A DNA stretch of 64,000 bases from Leucocoprinus leucothites. Its lineage: Eukaryota > Basidiomycota > Agaricomycetes > Agaricales > Agaricaceae. Shown piece by piece: positions 35,662-47,869 of this stretch. Location of the stretch: positions 372,001 through 436,000 of the forward strand of contig JAACJO010000013.1 of assembly GCA_013368445.1 (NCBI GenBank). The letters run 5' to 3'. Within the stretch, counting starts at the first letter, position 1; every line of letters starts with the position of its first letter. The notes beneath the pieces were generated by a model. That model searched no databases and was not told where the DNA came from. It worked only from the letters and a program-made list of their open reading frames with translations. Made by a program: the position numbers and the translations under genes.

Positions 35662-37005
35662 ATGATGTCTATTTCACCGCCCATTCGTCGCCTGTCTATG
35701 AGTTCCGCCAATCGCCAGGAGGAACTCATCAATGCATATGAGGCTGAAGAGGAGCGCATCATAAACTTGCTTTCACGCAAGCTAGAGAAGGTATGTACAG
35801 CGACTGCTTTGACCTTTTCGCACTGACTAGCATTTCTCCACAGCTACGTGAAGAGAAAATCGGTCTCGAAAATACGCTCGAAGCCGAGTCAGAGTCGCAT
35901 GTAAATCGACTCTCCCGTGAGCTGACTGCGCTACGACTAGCTCAGCAGCAACAACAGCTGGAGAATGGTGGCCCTGGAACGATGAGTGTGGGCGTATCTC
36001 CTGAAGCGAGGTTCGGAATTCGTTCGCCCACAGACCCTTCCTTTGATACTATGTTGGAAGCGCTAAAGAGGGAGAACGAGCAGCTCAGGGATAGGCTGGT
36101 CAGTGCAGAGAGAAATTATATCCGTGCTACCCGCCTCAACGACATATATCGTGAGGAACTAATTGACCACCGGCGGAGGGTATGTGCTTCTTTCAGTGAT
36201 TAATGAGTGATTCTTGCCAACTGACTCATTGATATAGCTCGGTCAATCTGTAGACGACCTCATAGGACACCACTCAGATCCTTTGTCTCAACCTACACAC
36301 CATAGGACAGGATCCCTGTCGAGTGCAGCCTCACCCAATTCCGTCATCCACCACCCCTCTGCAGCCCCCTCACGACCAGCGACAAACGGTGTTCCCATAC
36401 CCCGCCCTCCATCACAACTCTATCGCCCTGTTCACAATACCATTTCCGAAAGTAACACCCCGCTCTCACATTCGCCGTCATCAGCAGATTCGCCGTCGCC
36501 GTTCCCATTTTCACCTGTCACATCAACAAACCCCGCCAGTTATATTAGCACGAACACAAATATCACAAGTCCTGGCTCTTCGGAATCGTGGACTATTCAT
36601 AACGCTATGGTCGCTGCTCAGACTCTCACGTATCCTTCAGTACCGCCCCCATCGCTTGCCTCTTCTGTTGGCTCGCCTACAGCATCGACGCTTCATCAGT
36701 ATGGACTGCCGTCTCATTCCCCTCGTGAGTCTGCTAGCAGACGGGACTCTCTGACTCGGAGAAGCAGCGCAAGTCGTGCGGCCGAGACGGGAAATCTTCG
36801 GACTGGCAACCCAAGTGGATCTACGAGCCACCGTGTGAGCATCGAGCGAGGTGGGCGTGTCGCGGAGACTGGCACACTAATGCCGAGGAGTCGGGCTGGG
36901 AGCCATTCCATCAATTCGAGTACGACGGAGGCACCGCCAGCGAGTCGCGCCCGAGGCTTTCGAGTTGGCGGGTTTAGGATTGGTTTTTTTGACTCTGAGA
37001 ACTAA
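35662..37005 (+). CDS. CCDC6-like (DUF2046) coiled-coil protein
   Basis: Three exons, 35662-35790, 35844-36179 and 36238-37005, join in phase 0 to 410 residues. The N-terminal half is coiled coil with the repeat pattern of the CCDC6/DUF2046 family: EEERIINLLSRKLEKLREEK and then GLENTLEAESESHVNRLSREL, comparable with the E-x-LVNRL segments of animal CCDC6. A second coil is at ALKRENEQLRDRLVSAERNY. The C-terminal half is serine-, proline- and threonine-rich and probably disordered. It is shorter than animal CCDC6, lacking the first coil repeats. The start could be ATG 35662 or 35665. The cellular role in fungi is unknown. Confidence 0.75.
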
Positions 37006-37496
37006 GAGTCAGGATTTGGTATTTGTACAAGGTGATAACCATTGTTCCTGTTCCGTATCATTTGTTACTTACTGTATCACCTTAATGCGTCTTCGGCAAA
37101 TATAATTCTTTTCCTTTACGACTCACAATGAGGTGCTATTGGCCTGAAACACGTAACGCGACGTAAACTCTTGGAGAACAATCGGACGGGGCTGTGGACA
37201 ATGACATGATTCGACCCGAATTGGCGTACGGGATTCGTCGGGAGAGCGGGATAGATGTCCGGATTAGGAAAGTGGCGCATCACGTGTGACCCGATCTGGC
37301 GCGTTCCCAGGGTTGCCGCTCGGCCTGCTTCCGACACGCGCTCTGATTGGTTGATGGTAAGCTGTGCACCACCCAATCCGCCATATGCCGACTCATTGTT
37401 CGCCCCATATGCGACCGGCAGCGCTACTCGGGGAAAAGTGACTCATGCCATATATAAGGCGCGTTTCCCTCTATCTCCTGTTTCCTTCCAACCGCC
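37006..37496. other. Intergenic region with the Hsp20 promoter
   Basis: No gene is seen. The region between the coiled-coil gene and the Hsp20 gene holds a GC-rich stretch (37250-37440) and ends in the Hsp20 TATA box. Confidence 0.4.
37451..37457 (+). promoter_or_regulatory. TATA box of the Hsp20 gene
   Basis: TATATAA lies about 40 bp upstream of the ATG at 37497. I did not see a clear array of heat-shock elements. Confidence 0.5.
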
Positions 37497-39028
37497 ATGT
37501 CGTACCCATACGGACAATTTACTGCTGGTGATAATTATTCTACTCCAACAACCCCTATCGATGGTTTCCCCCAGTGGGAGACTGTTGAGCGTGAACAAGA
37601 ACAACAGCAACTTCAGCAACTACCACAACCGCCACATCCGCAGTCTCAGCAATCTCAAGAACAGCAATTACACCATTCTCCGACCCAGCCCACTCCGACA
37701 TTTCAACTCATCCATCTGGAGGATACTCATTCTCAACCACATGAGCCTTCGGGTTCACATGAATATGGCACAGTGGATGACACGCCTATTCATCTTCACC
37801 ACGTACATGATGATCCCGCCAGATCTGTGGACGTAAGGTTAGAGATCCCAGGAAATGAATTCTTCAGCGCGCTCGGTTATTCTGACTACAAGACTAGCAG
37901 CAGTGCCAGTGCCAGTGCCAATGTGAGTGGCGCGACGAAGCAAGCAGCAGCAGGAGCTACTGGTTCTAGCTCTATGGTCATGCGTTCTGCGCGTTCGACG
38001 CGTCAGTTTTCTCATTCCTCGCATCCCTATCAGCGTCAGACAACAACGACGCCTGGGGCGGGTCCTTCTGGCACATCTTCTGCTGTTCCTGCTGCCGCTG
38101 GACCGAGTACTGGCACTGGTAGTACTGCTAGGTCTTTAATGAGAGAGGCGCAGGTTTCAGGACCTGGACCATTGAGGTTTGTTCATCACAACTTGCTTCC
38201 GTCGGTGCCGCCTTTGCCGGTATCGTCTTCGATGTCAAGTGGAGGAGCTTCAGCTCCTGCGTCTGTTGTGCCATCTGCTATGCATTCGCCTGCTGTTCCT
38301 TCGCCTGTGGCGAGTACCTCTGCACGTTTGGTGGGTACGACCGGGTCCGTTGCTGGGTGCGAAGATTTGTCTACTACTTTGTGTGTTTGACTGTCGGGGT
38401 GCTGATTCGACGTGGACAGCTCTCCGCTTGCGCAACTGCAACAATCAGCATTGATGCATGCTTCACCGTTAATTCCAGACAACCCACCATCGTCTGCTCA
38501 ACTGCAACACAAGAAATATATTATTAGAGCGGATACACATTATGAGCCTGACACAGGAGTCCTTCTTGTCTTGCTGGAGCTTCCTGGCGTGGATAAGAAG
38601 GACGTGAAGCTCTCGCTTGTGACATCCCGCCATAATCGGATACGACATCTTAAAGTATGGGGCATTTTGAACCAGACGTTACCAGCGCCCAGCGCCGAAG
38701 TATTAAGGTTATATCCTGAATCGTGTGCGAGGGAGAGGAAATTTGGAGAGTTTTCGCGAACGTTCGCTGTTCCTCCTGACTTGAAGGTGAGCATCCTGCT
38801 CATGACCGCCTCGCTCCCCCCATTCTCTCCCTCGCATCTCCCCACTGGTCTTCCGGAATCCGTTTGAGTGAGTAGAATTTTGATGTTGGTTTTACCCTTT
38901 TGTTTTCCATGGTCTTGTTATAGCGCGAACATGTCCAAGCTGTGATGAAGAAAGGCCTTCTTACGCTCAAGATTCAACTCGGTCCACCTGCTGATGCGCA
39001 AGACGTACAAGAGATACCCGTTAATTGA
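37497..39028 (+). CDS. Small heat-shock protein (Hsp20) with long disordered N-terminus
   Basis: Three exons: 37497 to about 38334, about 38449 to 38786, and 38924-39028. The first encodes about 280 residues rich in Q, S, A, P and H, with runs such as QQQLQQLPQPPH and SSSASASAN, and is probably disordered. The second carries an alpha-crystallin domain: YIIRADTHYEPDTGVLLVLLE, LPGVDKKDVKLSL, then ERKFGEFSRTFAVPPDLK. The third completes it with KKGLLTLKIQLGPP. Small heat-shock proteins form oligomers that hold unfolding proteins. The N-terminus is several times longer than in typical Hsp20. The first intron is best placed at 38335-38448 to keep frame, but its ends are uncertain; the second (38787-38923) is clear. 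Confidence 0.82.
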
Positions 39029-39881
39029 ACAACGCCGCTCTGATACCCTCAAGATCACTTTTCACCTAGCAATAATAGACGACAGAGAAACCGCCTCCGC
39101 CTCTAGCTATCATCAAGAGAAATAGCATGCAAGTATAAGACTTTGTCAGGAAGTCTTCTATATATCGACACAAGTCGATAACAGTACATTTCACCCTCAT
39201 TTCAAATTCTCGTTTTTGGACGCTTGGCCTTCGCCTTTGGAAACCGCCTTCCCCTCCTCACGTACACGTCTCGTAAATTCTGCTGAATTGTGTTTGTCTG
39301 TAACATAGCACCCATCTCCTCTTGGACTCTGATCGATCACTTTCCATTGCTTGTCGCTTTCGAAGTTTTGCTTTCTCACCTCTCTTGGCCCATAATCGCA
39401 TTTGTAACACTTCACCACTCTCGACAATGTTCCAACTTTACCCCCATTCAGATGATTCCGAACAAAGTAGTATACCACCTCGTAACTTTATTGTTTCCTA
39501 TTACCCCTACTCTCATAGTTGTCTTCATTGGGTATCTTATTCATCGCCTAGATTGTCAATTCATCGCATATTCTGGTATTCAGGCATACATTGTCTTTCG
39601 AATGGAGTTATGGAAGGCTTCAGGGTCTGATGCGCCCTCATATTAACACTTTGTGACGCCGACTCGGCTCCGAAAACGGTTCGGGAACGGCCTGTGTCGT
39701 AAATAAACAAGTAAACGCGAGAATTACATCACGCGTTGAATTCTCCCTTTAACTCCCACACTCAGCTGCTCAGAAAGTGCGGTGAACACACACATAGATC
39801 GTCGTGCGAAGTCGATGAACTAAACTTGAAGGGTTTGAAGTTGTAAGGGGATTGGCTTCAAGTTCCGCAGGAATAATTGCC
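39029..39881. other. Intergenic, no gene seen
   Basis: Overlapping short frames on both strands at 39197-39646 have no conserved features. The right end is the 5' flank of the aminopeptidase gene. Confidence 0.4.
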
Positions 39882-42800
39882 ATGTGGAGACATACTGGCC
39901 ATGTTTGGATAGGTGTCAGCAGACTTCCATATACTCCCATATCAGCACGGTCTGCTGTTAATTTGATAACTCGTCCTCTCATCGCTGTTAATTCATCTTC
40001 TACTCTTTCCACTTTCACCTGTCGTTCATCGAGCTCGAGATTTTCGAAAAGAGGATTCAGTTCTACTGCTCGGACTCGAACTGTCGCTACTGGAAATACA
40101 ACCGTGAAAGCAACAGCCATACATTCGAGAAACGAAGATATGGGTGCAAAAGGAGCGCATACGGTTGATACTTCGTCGAGGTTACAGAATATACGGAGGT
40201 TGATGAGGCAGAGCGGTGTTGATGCATATGTCGTACCAAGCGAAGATCAACGTGAGTCTGGATCTTTATGGAACTGACATGGACTGACGATCTCGTGTGA
40301 TCATTGTTATAGACTCAAGCGAGTATCTGGCAGAATGTGACATGAGAAGGGCATTCATCTCTGGATTCAACGGGTCTGCGGGTGCGTGATTTCTGTCTGT
40401 GTGCTGAGTTGGTCTGTTGCTGATATGATCTGGGATCGACGTTCAGGATGCGCGGTTGTAACACTCACAGAAGCGTTCTTGTTTACCGATGGAAGATACT
40501 TCTTGCAGGCGGAAAAACAATTGGATTCGTGTGTTCTGGTTCTCTGATATGTATGTGGTGATAAACTGAGGTGATATGGTATAGCAACTGGGTGCTGATG
40601 AAGCAAGGGTTACCTGGTACGTTGTATCTATCACTTCCGAGAATCAAGGCATTCATCACGTTGCAGATGTACCAACATGGCAAGACTTCTTGCACAAGGT
40701 AAAGCTGCCCACAAAAACGCCCAGCGACGGCGTGCTGACATTCCGGTTGATAGAAATTGCCCGAGGGTAGCAAGATCGGTATTGACGCCTCCTTGATCGC
40801 TGCTCGTGCGTTACCCCTCATATCCAAGTTTCAGCTAACTTGACAGTTTAATATAGAGGATGCGGAGTCTATCGCCAAGAAGCTCGAACCACTCGGCTCA
40901 AAGCTTGTTCCTGTTCCCCAAAACCTTGTAGACGAGATTTGGAGCGATCGACCGGCGAGGCGTTTGAACACGGTTTTCCACTTGGATGAGAAGTTCTCTG
41001 GTAAGAAGTAGCGACGCCCTTCACTCTTGCGATTCTGATTATTGTGGGCGCCAGGCCAATCACCTGCGGACAAGATTGTCAAAGTCCGAGAGGAAATGAA
41101 GAAGAAGAAAGCCAAGGCAGTAGTAGTCACCATGTTAGATGAAGTAGCATGGCTGTTCAATCTTCGTGGTTCAGATATTGATTACAACCCTGGTGAGCGA
41201 CCTGGTCGCATTCACCCTATCCGAATATCTAAACGACGACTACAGTATTTTTCTCGTTCGCAATTGTAACAGAGGACAAGGTCAGCTTGTTCATCAACAC
41301 GAATCAAGTCAACGAAGCTGCGCACAAGTATCTTGATGGCGTCGTCGATATCCACCCTTACGAGTCTTTCCTACCTCACCTCAAGGATCAAGCGAACGAG
41401 CTACAGCTCAACAAGGATAACGTACGTGTGACCCCGATTATCTCCGTCCATCACGCAAATGCGTTATGTCTAGAAAATCTGGATTGGAGAGCGAACCTCC
41501 CTTGCGGTTGCAGAGGCTATTGGTAAAGATCGCTACTTGATCGAACGATCACCTCTAAATGATCTCAAATCTATCAAGAATGCTACTGAGTTGGAAGGGT
41601 TCAGGCAGTCACATATCAGGGACGGGGTTGCCCTAGCAAAATATTTTGCGTGGTTGGAAGAGCAACTGAACAACGGTGTTGAGTTGAATGAGAGCCAAGG
41701 TGCTGATCAGTTAGAGAAGTTCCGCTCGTGAGTTCTCTCCCCTGATATTCTTAGAGAACTCCGAGTGTTGATCGGTGGATAGGGAGCTTGATTTGTTCCA
41801 GGGCCTTTCTTTCACCACGATTTCGTCGACGGGACCAAACGGAGGTGTGTACATCGAGTCCAGGTGTTCTGATCAATTCTAATGCTGTCAACATAAGCCA
41901 TTATTCATTACTCGCCGGACCCAGCGGATTGTGCTATCATCAAAAAGGATCAGGTTAGTTCTATGTTTTAAAACTAAAATGACATTTAGCTTGAGCATGT
42001 AAATAGATCTATCTCTGTGACTCTGGAGGTCAGAATCTGCTTGCGCCACATAGCTTTCCATTGACATGTTGATCGATCAACAGCGCAATTCTTGGATGGA
42101 ACCACTGACGTTACTAGAACTTGGGTGGGCTCACTTCACTCTTTTTGTTGAATTGCTATGCTGATACTTTATGCCGAACAAGCATTTCGGCACCCCAACA
42201 GCAGAAGAGAAGATTGCATTCACAAGAGTGTTGCAGGGGCATATTGCTATTGATGCTGCTATCTTCCCCAATGGAACAACCGGTTTTGTGATGTGGGTAA
42301 ACTTGTGCCCCCACGAGCGGTAATGGCTGATGAATTCGTACAGCGATTCTTGGGCAAGGAGGTACCTCTGGAAAGATGGACTTGATTACCGGTAAGCCGA
42401 GCCAACTTCGTGTCGTAATGAACAAAATATTTACATCTGTCCATCAGTCATGGAACGGGTCATGGTGTTGGCCACTTCCTGAATGTTCATGAAGGACCTC
42501 ATGGTATTGGTGTACGGATCGGTACGACCTCGGTTCTCGTCCTCCGTAATTTGTTGCTGATGATCATGCTATTTAGCCTACAACAGTGCTCCCTTGAAGG
42601 CAGGTATGACTCTTTCCAACGAGCCTGGATACTACGAAGATGGAAAATACGGCGTTCGTATTGAGAATATTGTCCTTGTACGGGAGGTGACGACCGCAAA
42701 CAATTTCGGGGATAAAGGGTATCTCGGGTTCGAACATGTTACGATGTAAGTTTTTCACATCTTCTGTTCCGGACCCACATGCTGAGTTTTGGGCGCATCT

Positions 42801-42973
42801 GAAGGTCACCTATTCACAAGAAGCTCATCGATCTGGGTTTGTTGAATGACGAGGAGAAGGCGTGGGTCGATAATTATCATGCCGAAGTTTGGGAGAAAGT
42901 ATCGCCGCTTTTGCGGAACGATAAGAGAGCATTGGATTGGTTGAAGAGGGAGACTACGCCGCTGTCATCTTAA
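39882..42973 (+). CDS. Xaa-Pro aminopeptidase P (M24B metallopeptidase)
   Basis: A gene of many small exons runs from ATG 39882 to a stop at 42971-42973 (ending TPLSS). It removes N-terminal residues preceding proline, using two metal ions. N-terminal creatinase-like blocks are [31 protein letters not shown] and [16 protein letters not shown]. The catalytic half has [18 protein letters not shown], the histidine block [21 protein letters not shown], the [17 protein letters not shown] metal ligands and GFEHVT. The first 65 or so residues are basic, rich in R, S and T, with RGFSSTA, and look like a mitochondrial presequence. A second ATG ([11 protein letters not shown], about 40140) would give a cytosolic form starting at the usual N-terminus. 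Confidence 0.92.
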
Positions 42974-43489
42974 TCCATCTTCTGTTTTTCTGTTTTGGAT
43001 TTTGATGAATTGGAGAGTTGACACTTGGGAAGCCATGTGGCGGTGGAAAATAAGGCGTGCAATCATATCATTTCCCTGATGCCGTTGTGATGCTTTAAAA
43101 TTGGGACAAGATTACTTTGATCAAGCAGGTTGCAGAGCACGCAGAAGCTAGTTTATTGGTTCCATGTCATTGCCAAGTATGCTTGAGTATCACTTATCGG
43201 CAGTCCACCATCCTAGATACCTTAGCGGTCGGTAGATCATCTTGAATCAACGTTCATATCATCTCAGTGCTGCGGATACCAGCTGTCCACGTCCAGCCAT
43301 TCCAATATCAGAGAGCCTATATCTAACTATCAAATGCCGAACCATCTTAACGGTGGTTTGCCTGATCTTTGAATAAATGTCAACTTGTTGGGGAACTTGA
43401 AGCGCATCTGATAGCTCGCCAGCGTAATATAAATCGCTGGAGAAGCTTATCCCAAAAAACCACGTATCACTCCCGACGAAACGGCCAGA
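42974..43489. other. Intergenic, no gene seen
   Basis: 3' flank of the aminopeptidase gene and 5' flank of the DUF6533 gene. No coding signal. Confidence 0.4.
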
Positions 43490-45130
43490 ATGGCAACTGA
43501 AGCAGCTGGCTTGACAAGGTCACTGGTGACCGCTGGATTTCTGCCGTCGACCGTTCTTCACTACCGACAAGTAAATGTACGTTCACTACTACATCCTCCA
43601 CGGACATTACAAGGATGATACTCACACAGCCTTCGTCAAGTACTCAAGCTGTGAGCTCAACATCTTGTCTCAAGTGACCCAAATCTAAAGCTTTCATCAC
43701 ATGAATCCAGCCGCAGGACTAGCAATTCTGGTCGGTCACCAACATGAGTCCCTCGTTCTAGATGCTTAACGTGAGGTACAGGTATTTGACTGGCTTTTGA
43801 ACATTGACTTGGAAATATCTTTGATATGGACCTCTCAATGGAACATAATCAAGGTACTCTACTTGGTTACTCGCTATTTGCCTTTCGCTACTATCTCGGC
43901 ACTTCTTTATCGTAAGTATTCCCTGGGCCCGCTTGGGAAGTGTTTCAATGAATTACCCCATATTTCAAGATCAGTTTGGCGAAAAGCTTGATCAAACATC
44001 TTGTGGGGTTTTATTTAGCGTTGCTGCATGTGAGTATGTGAGATATTGAAGTCGATGAAACTGGTCAATTGAACTGGTTGCCTTGTGCTGGGTACCCGAC
44101 AAAGTGTTGTTTCAGATTCCTGGTTGGACCTCTACGTGTGAGCTCCCTCACTTTCTATTGCTAGTTTCTATTGACATCGCTTGTGTCCATCTAGTGATTT
44201 CAGCGATCGGCGTCTGGATCATTTTGGGCAAAGGGAGAATTTTGGCCTATTTTCTGTTTGGAACATTTGGTATCATATGGGCCAGTGTTGTTGTCCTTGC
44301 TTCCCTTTATATCAAATATACTACTCGTGAGTGGCAACGTTTGAATGATGCTTCTAGAGAGCTAATAAGTCGAAAAGATTTCGCCTCGCCTGCTCCGCCA
44401 TTTGTTGGATGCATTCTTGTCAATGCATGGCCGTACATTATGGCTTGTTATGCTTTATTCGCCATATTTGACGGAGGTATGTCTTTTTTGGAATATTCTG
44501 TGAATTGATGTCAACTCATCTTTCGGGCACCTAGTGATGCTCACGCTCTTAATCGGCAAAGCCGTAATAACCTGTGAGCATTGAATTCTATCGGCTCGCA
44601 CTCGTATTGCGTAGAAATTTTCACTAAAGCACAAGAATAGCTCGGACAAGGGAGAACCCTCCACTTCTTCAGGTCCTTTATCGTGTTGGTAAGCACTCTT
44701 TTTCGTACACAGATTACGTGCCCCGCCTAACAGTGCCTGGCAAGGCTTCATCTATTATTTCTGGCTCTTCTGTGAGTTTTTATGTGATACAGAATCTTTT
44801 GCACTAGATTCATATTTGCTCTAGGCTTTGCAGTGCTGAATGTTGTAATCATAACGGGCCTCCCGGTAGATGTATTCTTGATTTTCATAAGCACTAAGGG
44901 CTAAACATATCAAAAATATAGGGTGACTATGTCCTTCTTCTGGTTATGTAAGTTGGTTATTACTTGCGCTTTACTGTTCTTTTGCTGACGTGAGTTGGAG
45001 GCTTGAACATGCTATACATGCTGTGCTGGCGTGCCGCATTATTTTGCAGATACGAGAAGAGGGACGTTTGAGGCCTATCCGTTCAGTATCGGGCCAGCAT
45101 CAAAACCAAAATCTTCAACAACAAGAATGA
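43490..45130 (+). CDS. DUF6533-domain multi-pass membrane protein
   Basis: A gene with many short exons starts at ATG 43490 (MATEAAGLTRSLV) and ends at LQQQE-stop (45130). The diagnostic block is VFDWLLNIDLEISLIW followed by NIIKVLYLVTRYLPF, the DUF6533 signature. Later exons add hydrophobic helices (VISAIGVWIILGK, GRILAYFLFGTFG, WASVVVLASLYI, LFAIFDGG), a conserved block near 44655-44760 (PPLLQVLYR ... FIYYFWLF) and the terminal RLEHAIHAVLACRIILQIRE. About seven membrane helices are expected. The family is expanded in mushroom fungi and its function is unknown; a receptor-like role is only suggested by topology. Junctions near 43580-43640 and after 44500 are unresolved. Confidence 0.75.
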
Positions 45131-46064
45131 TGACTGACCAGTCTTAATTCCCTGCGGCCCGGGATAGGTATATATCTACAATTCAGTATGATCATCGGGC
45201 TCTGCTCGCGCTGTGCGCATATGTAGCCTCAGTTAGATATTGGAGTGTGACATTCTCGAAAGCTCATTAGCGCCAGCTGCATAGGCGCTAGCTTGGAAAG
45301 AAATAGTATGCTGATCTTCAATGAGCATTAACGTGCGGAATGCAGACGGTGTGTTCCAGGGCACCTTAAATAGCATGGGTCATCAAAGTTGCTCACCCTT
45401 TCAAGGGAACTTTCCTGGAATTTGTGGTGTGATAGCCCTTGACCACTCTCATTTATTCAACTCAAGGGTTGGCACGACATTGATGCGCTCGTCCAAAGAA
45501 AGGTGCTGAGTGACTCCAGATCGGCTGTCGCGCTCAATCTCGAGTCTAGACGTATAAAATGTCCCCGAATTCCCACGCACATTTAGCCAAAAACCACACC
45601 CTTTTCTCTGGAATCCAGGGCCAGGATTGAATATTATATAGTCGAGACATGTCACTTTAGTATCCGATACCTTATTCTGCCAACTATATCTGTCCGGTGT
45701 TTACTGACGACTTACACCTGCATTATCATGTTAATGACGCCATGCTGGTCTCCTTCAGTGGTTATAATTATCATCGTTCTCCGTTGAAAACTTTCAAGGG
45801 ATTTACTACTATGTGCACCGTGACGCGATACTCTATTCCACTGGAGGATAACCGGCCCCAGTCAAATCGCTGTGGGTGCACTGGCTGGCATTTAACAACT
45901 CCTAACACAAACCGGATCAATGTGACAATGGAAAGCATGTTCTCCTTTCAACAAGGGATAGTTATAAGCACGCCTTAAGGACTGTCCGAGTGCCCTCCTT
46001 CTTCATTCGTCCTATCTCGTTCCCCACCTGAAATCAAGTCTACCTCACCCGCTTTGTAGCAATC
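45131..46064. other. Intergenic, no gene seen
   Basis: Several short frames (for example 45321-45509 and 45697-45978) lack conserved features. Confidence 0.4.
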
Positions 46065-46912
46065 ATGTACTACGGTTCCGAAGCTAGTTTCCAACCACGT
46101 ATGTATCTTGAATATCATTGAATTCATGCATTACGTCTTTCTTTCAAGACTTCGAGTCTGTTTTTGATGACCCCTACGTGGGTCAACAGACCATCGCATT
46201 AGCCATCACCAAATTCATCACTACTACTCCCGCTTTTCACTGTCCAGCCACACCTACCTCCTCACTTGATCTTTACATTGCGCGGGTTATCGACGAGTCA
46301 CGAGTACCCAAGATCGTGCCATATGCTGCTTTGTACATCCTCATGACCATTTCTCGGTCCTGTACATGCGAACGTCCCGTGCCTGCGGTACTACGCATAT
46401 CTTCCTCGCCCAACAATGAACCGAAGCATCACTACTCGTCACTATTTCATCACATCTCCCAAGTTTTCACTCGTAGCCGTCTCTCCTTGCTTCGTAGATT
46501 CTCCTGGATTGGCCATCATTTCTTTGTTGGAGCTTTTCTGGTGGCACTACGAACATATCACAGCGATGTTGATGTGGAAATGATGTCGGAAAGCACTGGG
46601 TTCACAATGAAAGAGCTTCAGGATCTCGAGACGGCAATAGTCGATTCTATGGATAGCAAGATGGGCTTGACGGTGGATCAGATGATTAAAGAGCGAAGAT
46701 TTAGGAGTTTGAAAGACATTGAATGCCCCCTGGCCGTCTTGCGTCGGAAACGGGTGGAAAAGGAGAGGGAGGAGGAGTACCTTTATGCCCATTCGCCTGT
46801 ATACCTCAGGCGATTACGTTCTATTAGGAGATCCAGGGAGGGGCTAAATTCATCGAAGTCTAGTTCCTCGATCAGTTCATTTGATTCATGGAGGTCAACT
46901 CCAACCCCGTAG
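46065..46912 (+). CDS. Cyclin-like protein (possible Pho80/PCL type)
   Basis: Two exons, 46065-46098 and 46149-46912, join in frame to 265 residues starting MYYGSEASF. Residues from about 50 read LDLYIARVIDESRVPKIVPYAALYIL, which resembles the first cyclin-box helices. GHHFFVGAFLVALRTY and TMKELQDLETAIVDSMDSKMGLTVD resemble the later ones in PCL cyclins (FI-AF--A-K, then E-N-ME---L). The C-terminus is charged then serine-rich. Such cyclins activate Pho85-type kinases. The usual conserved lysine and several box residues are not obvious, so it may be a diverged or non-kinase-binding member. Confidence 0.5.
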
Positions 46913-47869
46913 GTTATTAGTGTTCCCATTCTTTATTTTCCCCCTCTCTACTTGTATTCGCTATTAACTTTCCCTACTTGTACTCACTCATAAATTCTAT
47001 CTGACCTGATAGTCTGCCGTATGAAGTTGGGGATCAGGGTACATACGAGCTTCTCAGCAATCTTAGGCCATCATGCCCATGGATGTATGTAGTCAGATCA
47101 AAGGACTCGGCCCAGTCGGAATTGCGTAGTTTCGCTTCAAACCTGTGTCCGGTCTAATACCACAACTCCTCGGCTTCTCGTAGCTTGCACTGGTAACACC
47201 ACCGGGAAATAGTCCGTGCCGAGGGGGAATGATTCCAAGCAGCGCCATGTTTTAGAGTCAGGAAAGTTGAAGCTATACACGGAATTGTATACTTGAATTC
47301 TGCAAATTCCCAGGTAGAAATTCGGAAAGACGAACCATTGAAGTTGGACATGTAGCGTGTTGAAGGATTTTGCTTGAAGTCGCGTCGCTAAATTTTAGGC
47401 GTAGCCTTCTAATTAGTCGGGCCCGACTCGGAGGATGTGCGCCCGTAGGTGTCATTTGGCATGACCAGGGCCATACAATACAGTAGGACAATGATTGATC
47501 TCAAAGGAAAATGCGGTTATCATCGGAAATTGAATTTCGCATCAAGCCACCAAAGCCGGAGTATAGAAACCATTTTATTGAAAATGACCTCTTCTGATCT
47601 ATCTCTTGTAAAGCGACTAGCTCTGCTCGGGACTATCGTTCTTGGAAGGCTGCTTACAAGTTCTGGCGCCGTCAAACGCTTCGCGTAATCTTATCTGTGT
47701 GGTGGAGTGTTTGGCTGTGTAGTCGCACAAGCGGCGCACTGTTCACACATTGTACACTGCACAGTCTGATATACTTTCCACTACCGAGCGTTCCCCCATT
47801 CCTTCCGCGTACCATTCTCTTGTAATTTCCCTCATTGACTACTATTTTTACTGACCAGCTGCTGATATT
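46913..47869. other. Intergenic, no gene seen
   Basis: A frame at 47449-47688 is open but featureless. The right end is the 5' flank of the helicase gene. Confidence 0.4.

Noticed and set aside
39197..39646. Overlapping frames on both strands between the Hsp20 and aminopeptidase genes
   Set aside because: Neither has conserved motifs and both are typical of chance open frames.
44455..44751. Minus-strand frame of 98 codons in the DUF6533 gene
   Set aside because: It is antisense to an exon and intron of the DUF6533 gene; the plus strand gives the family's expected block there.
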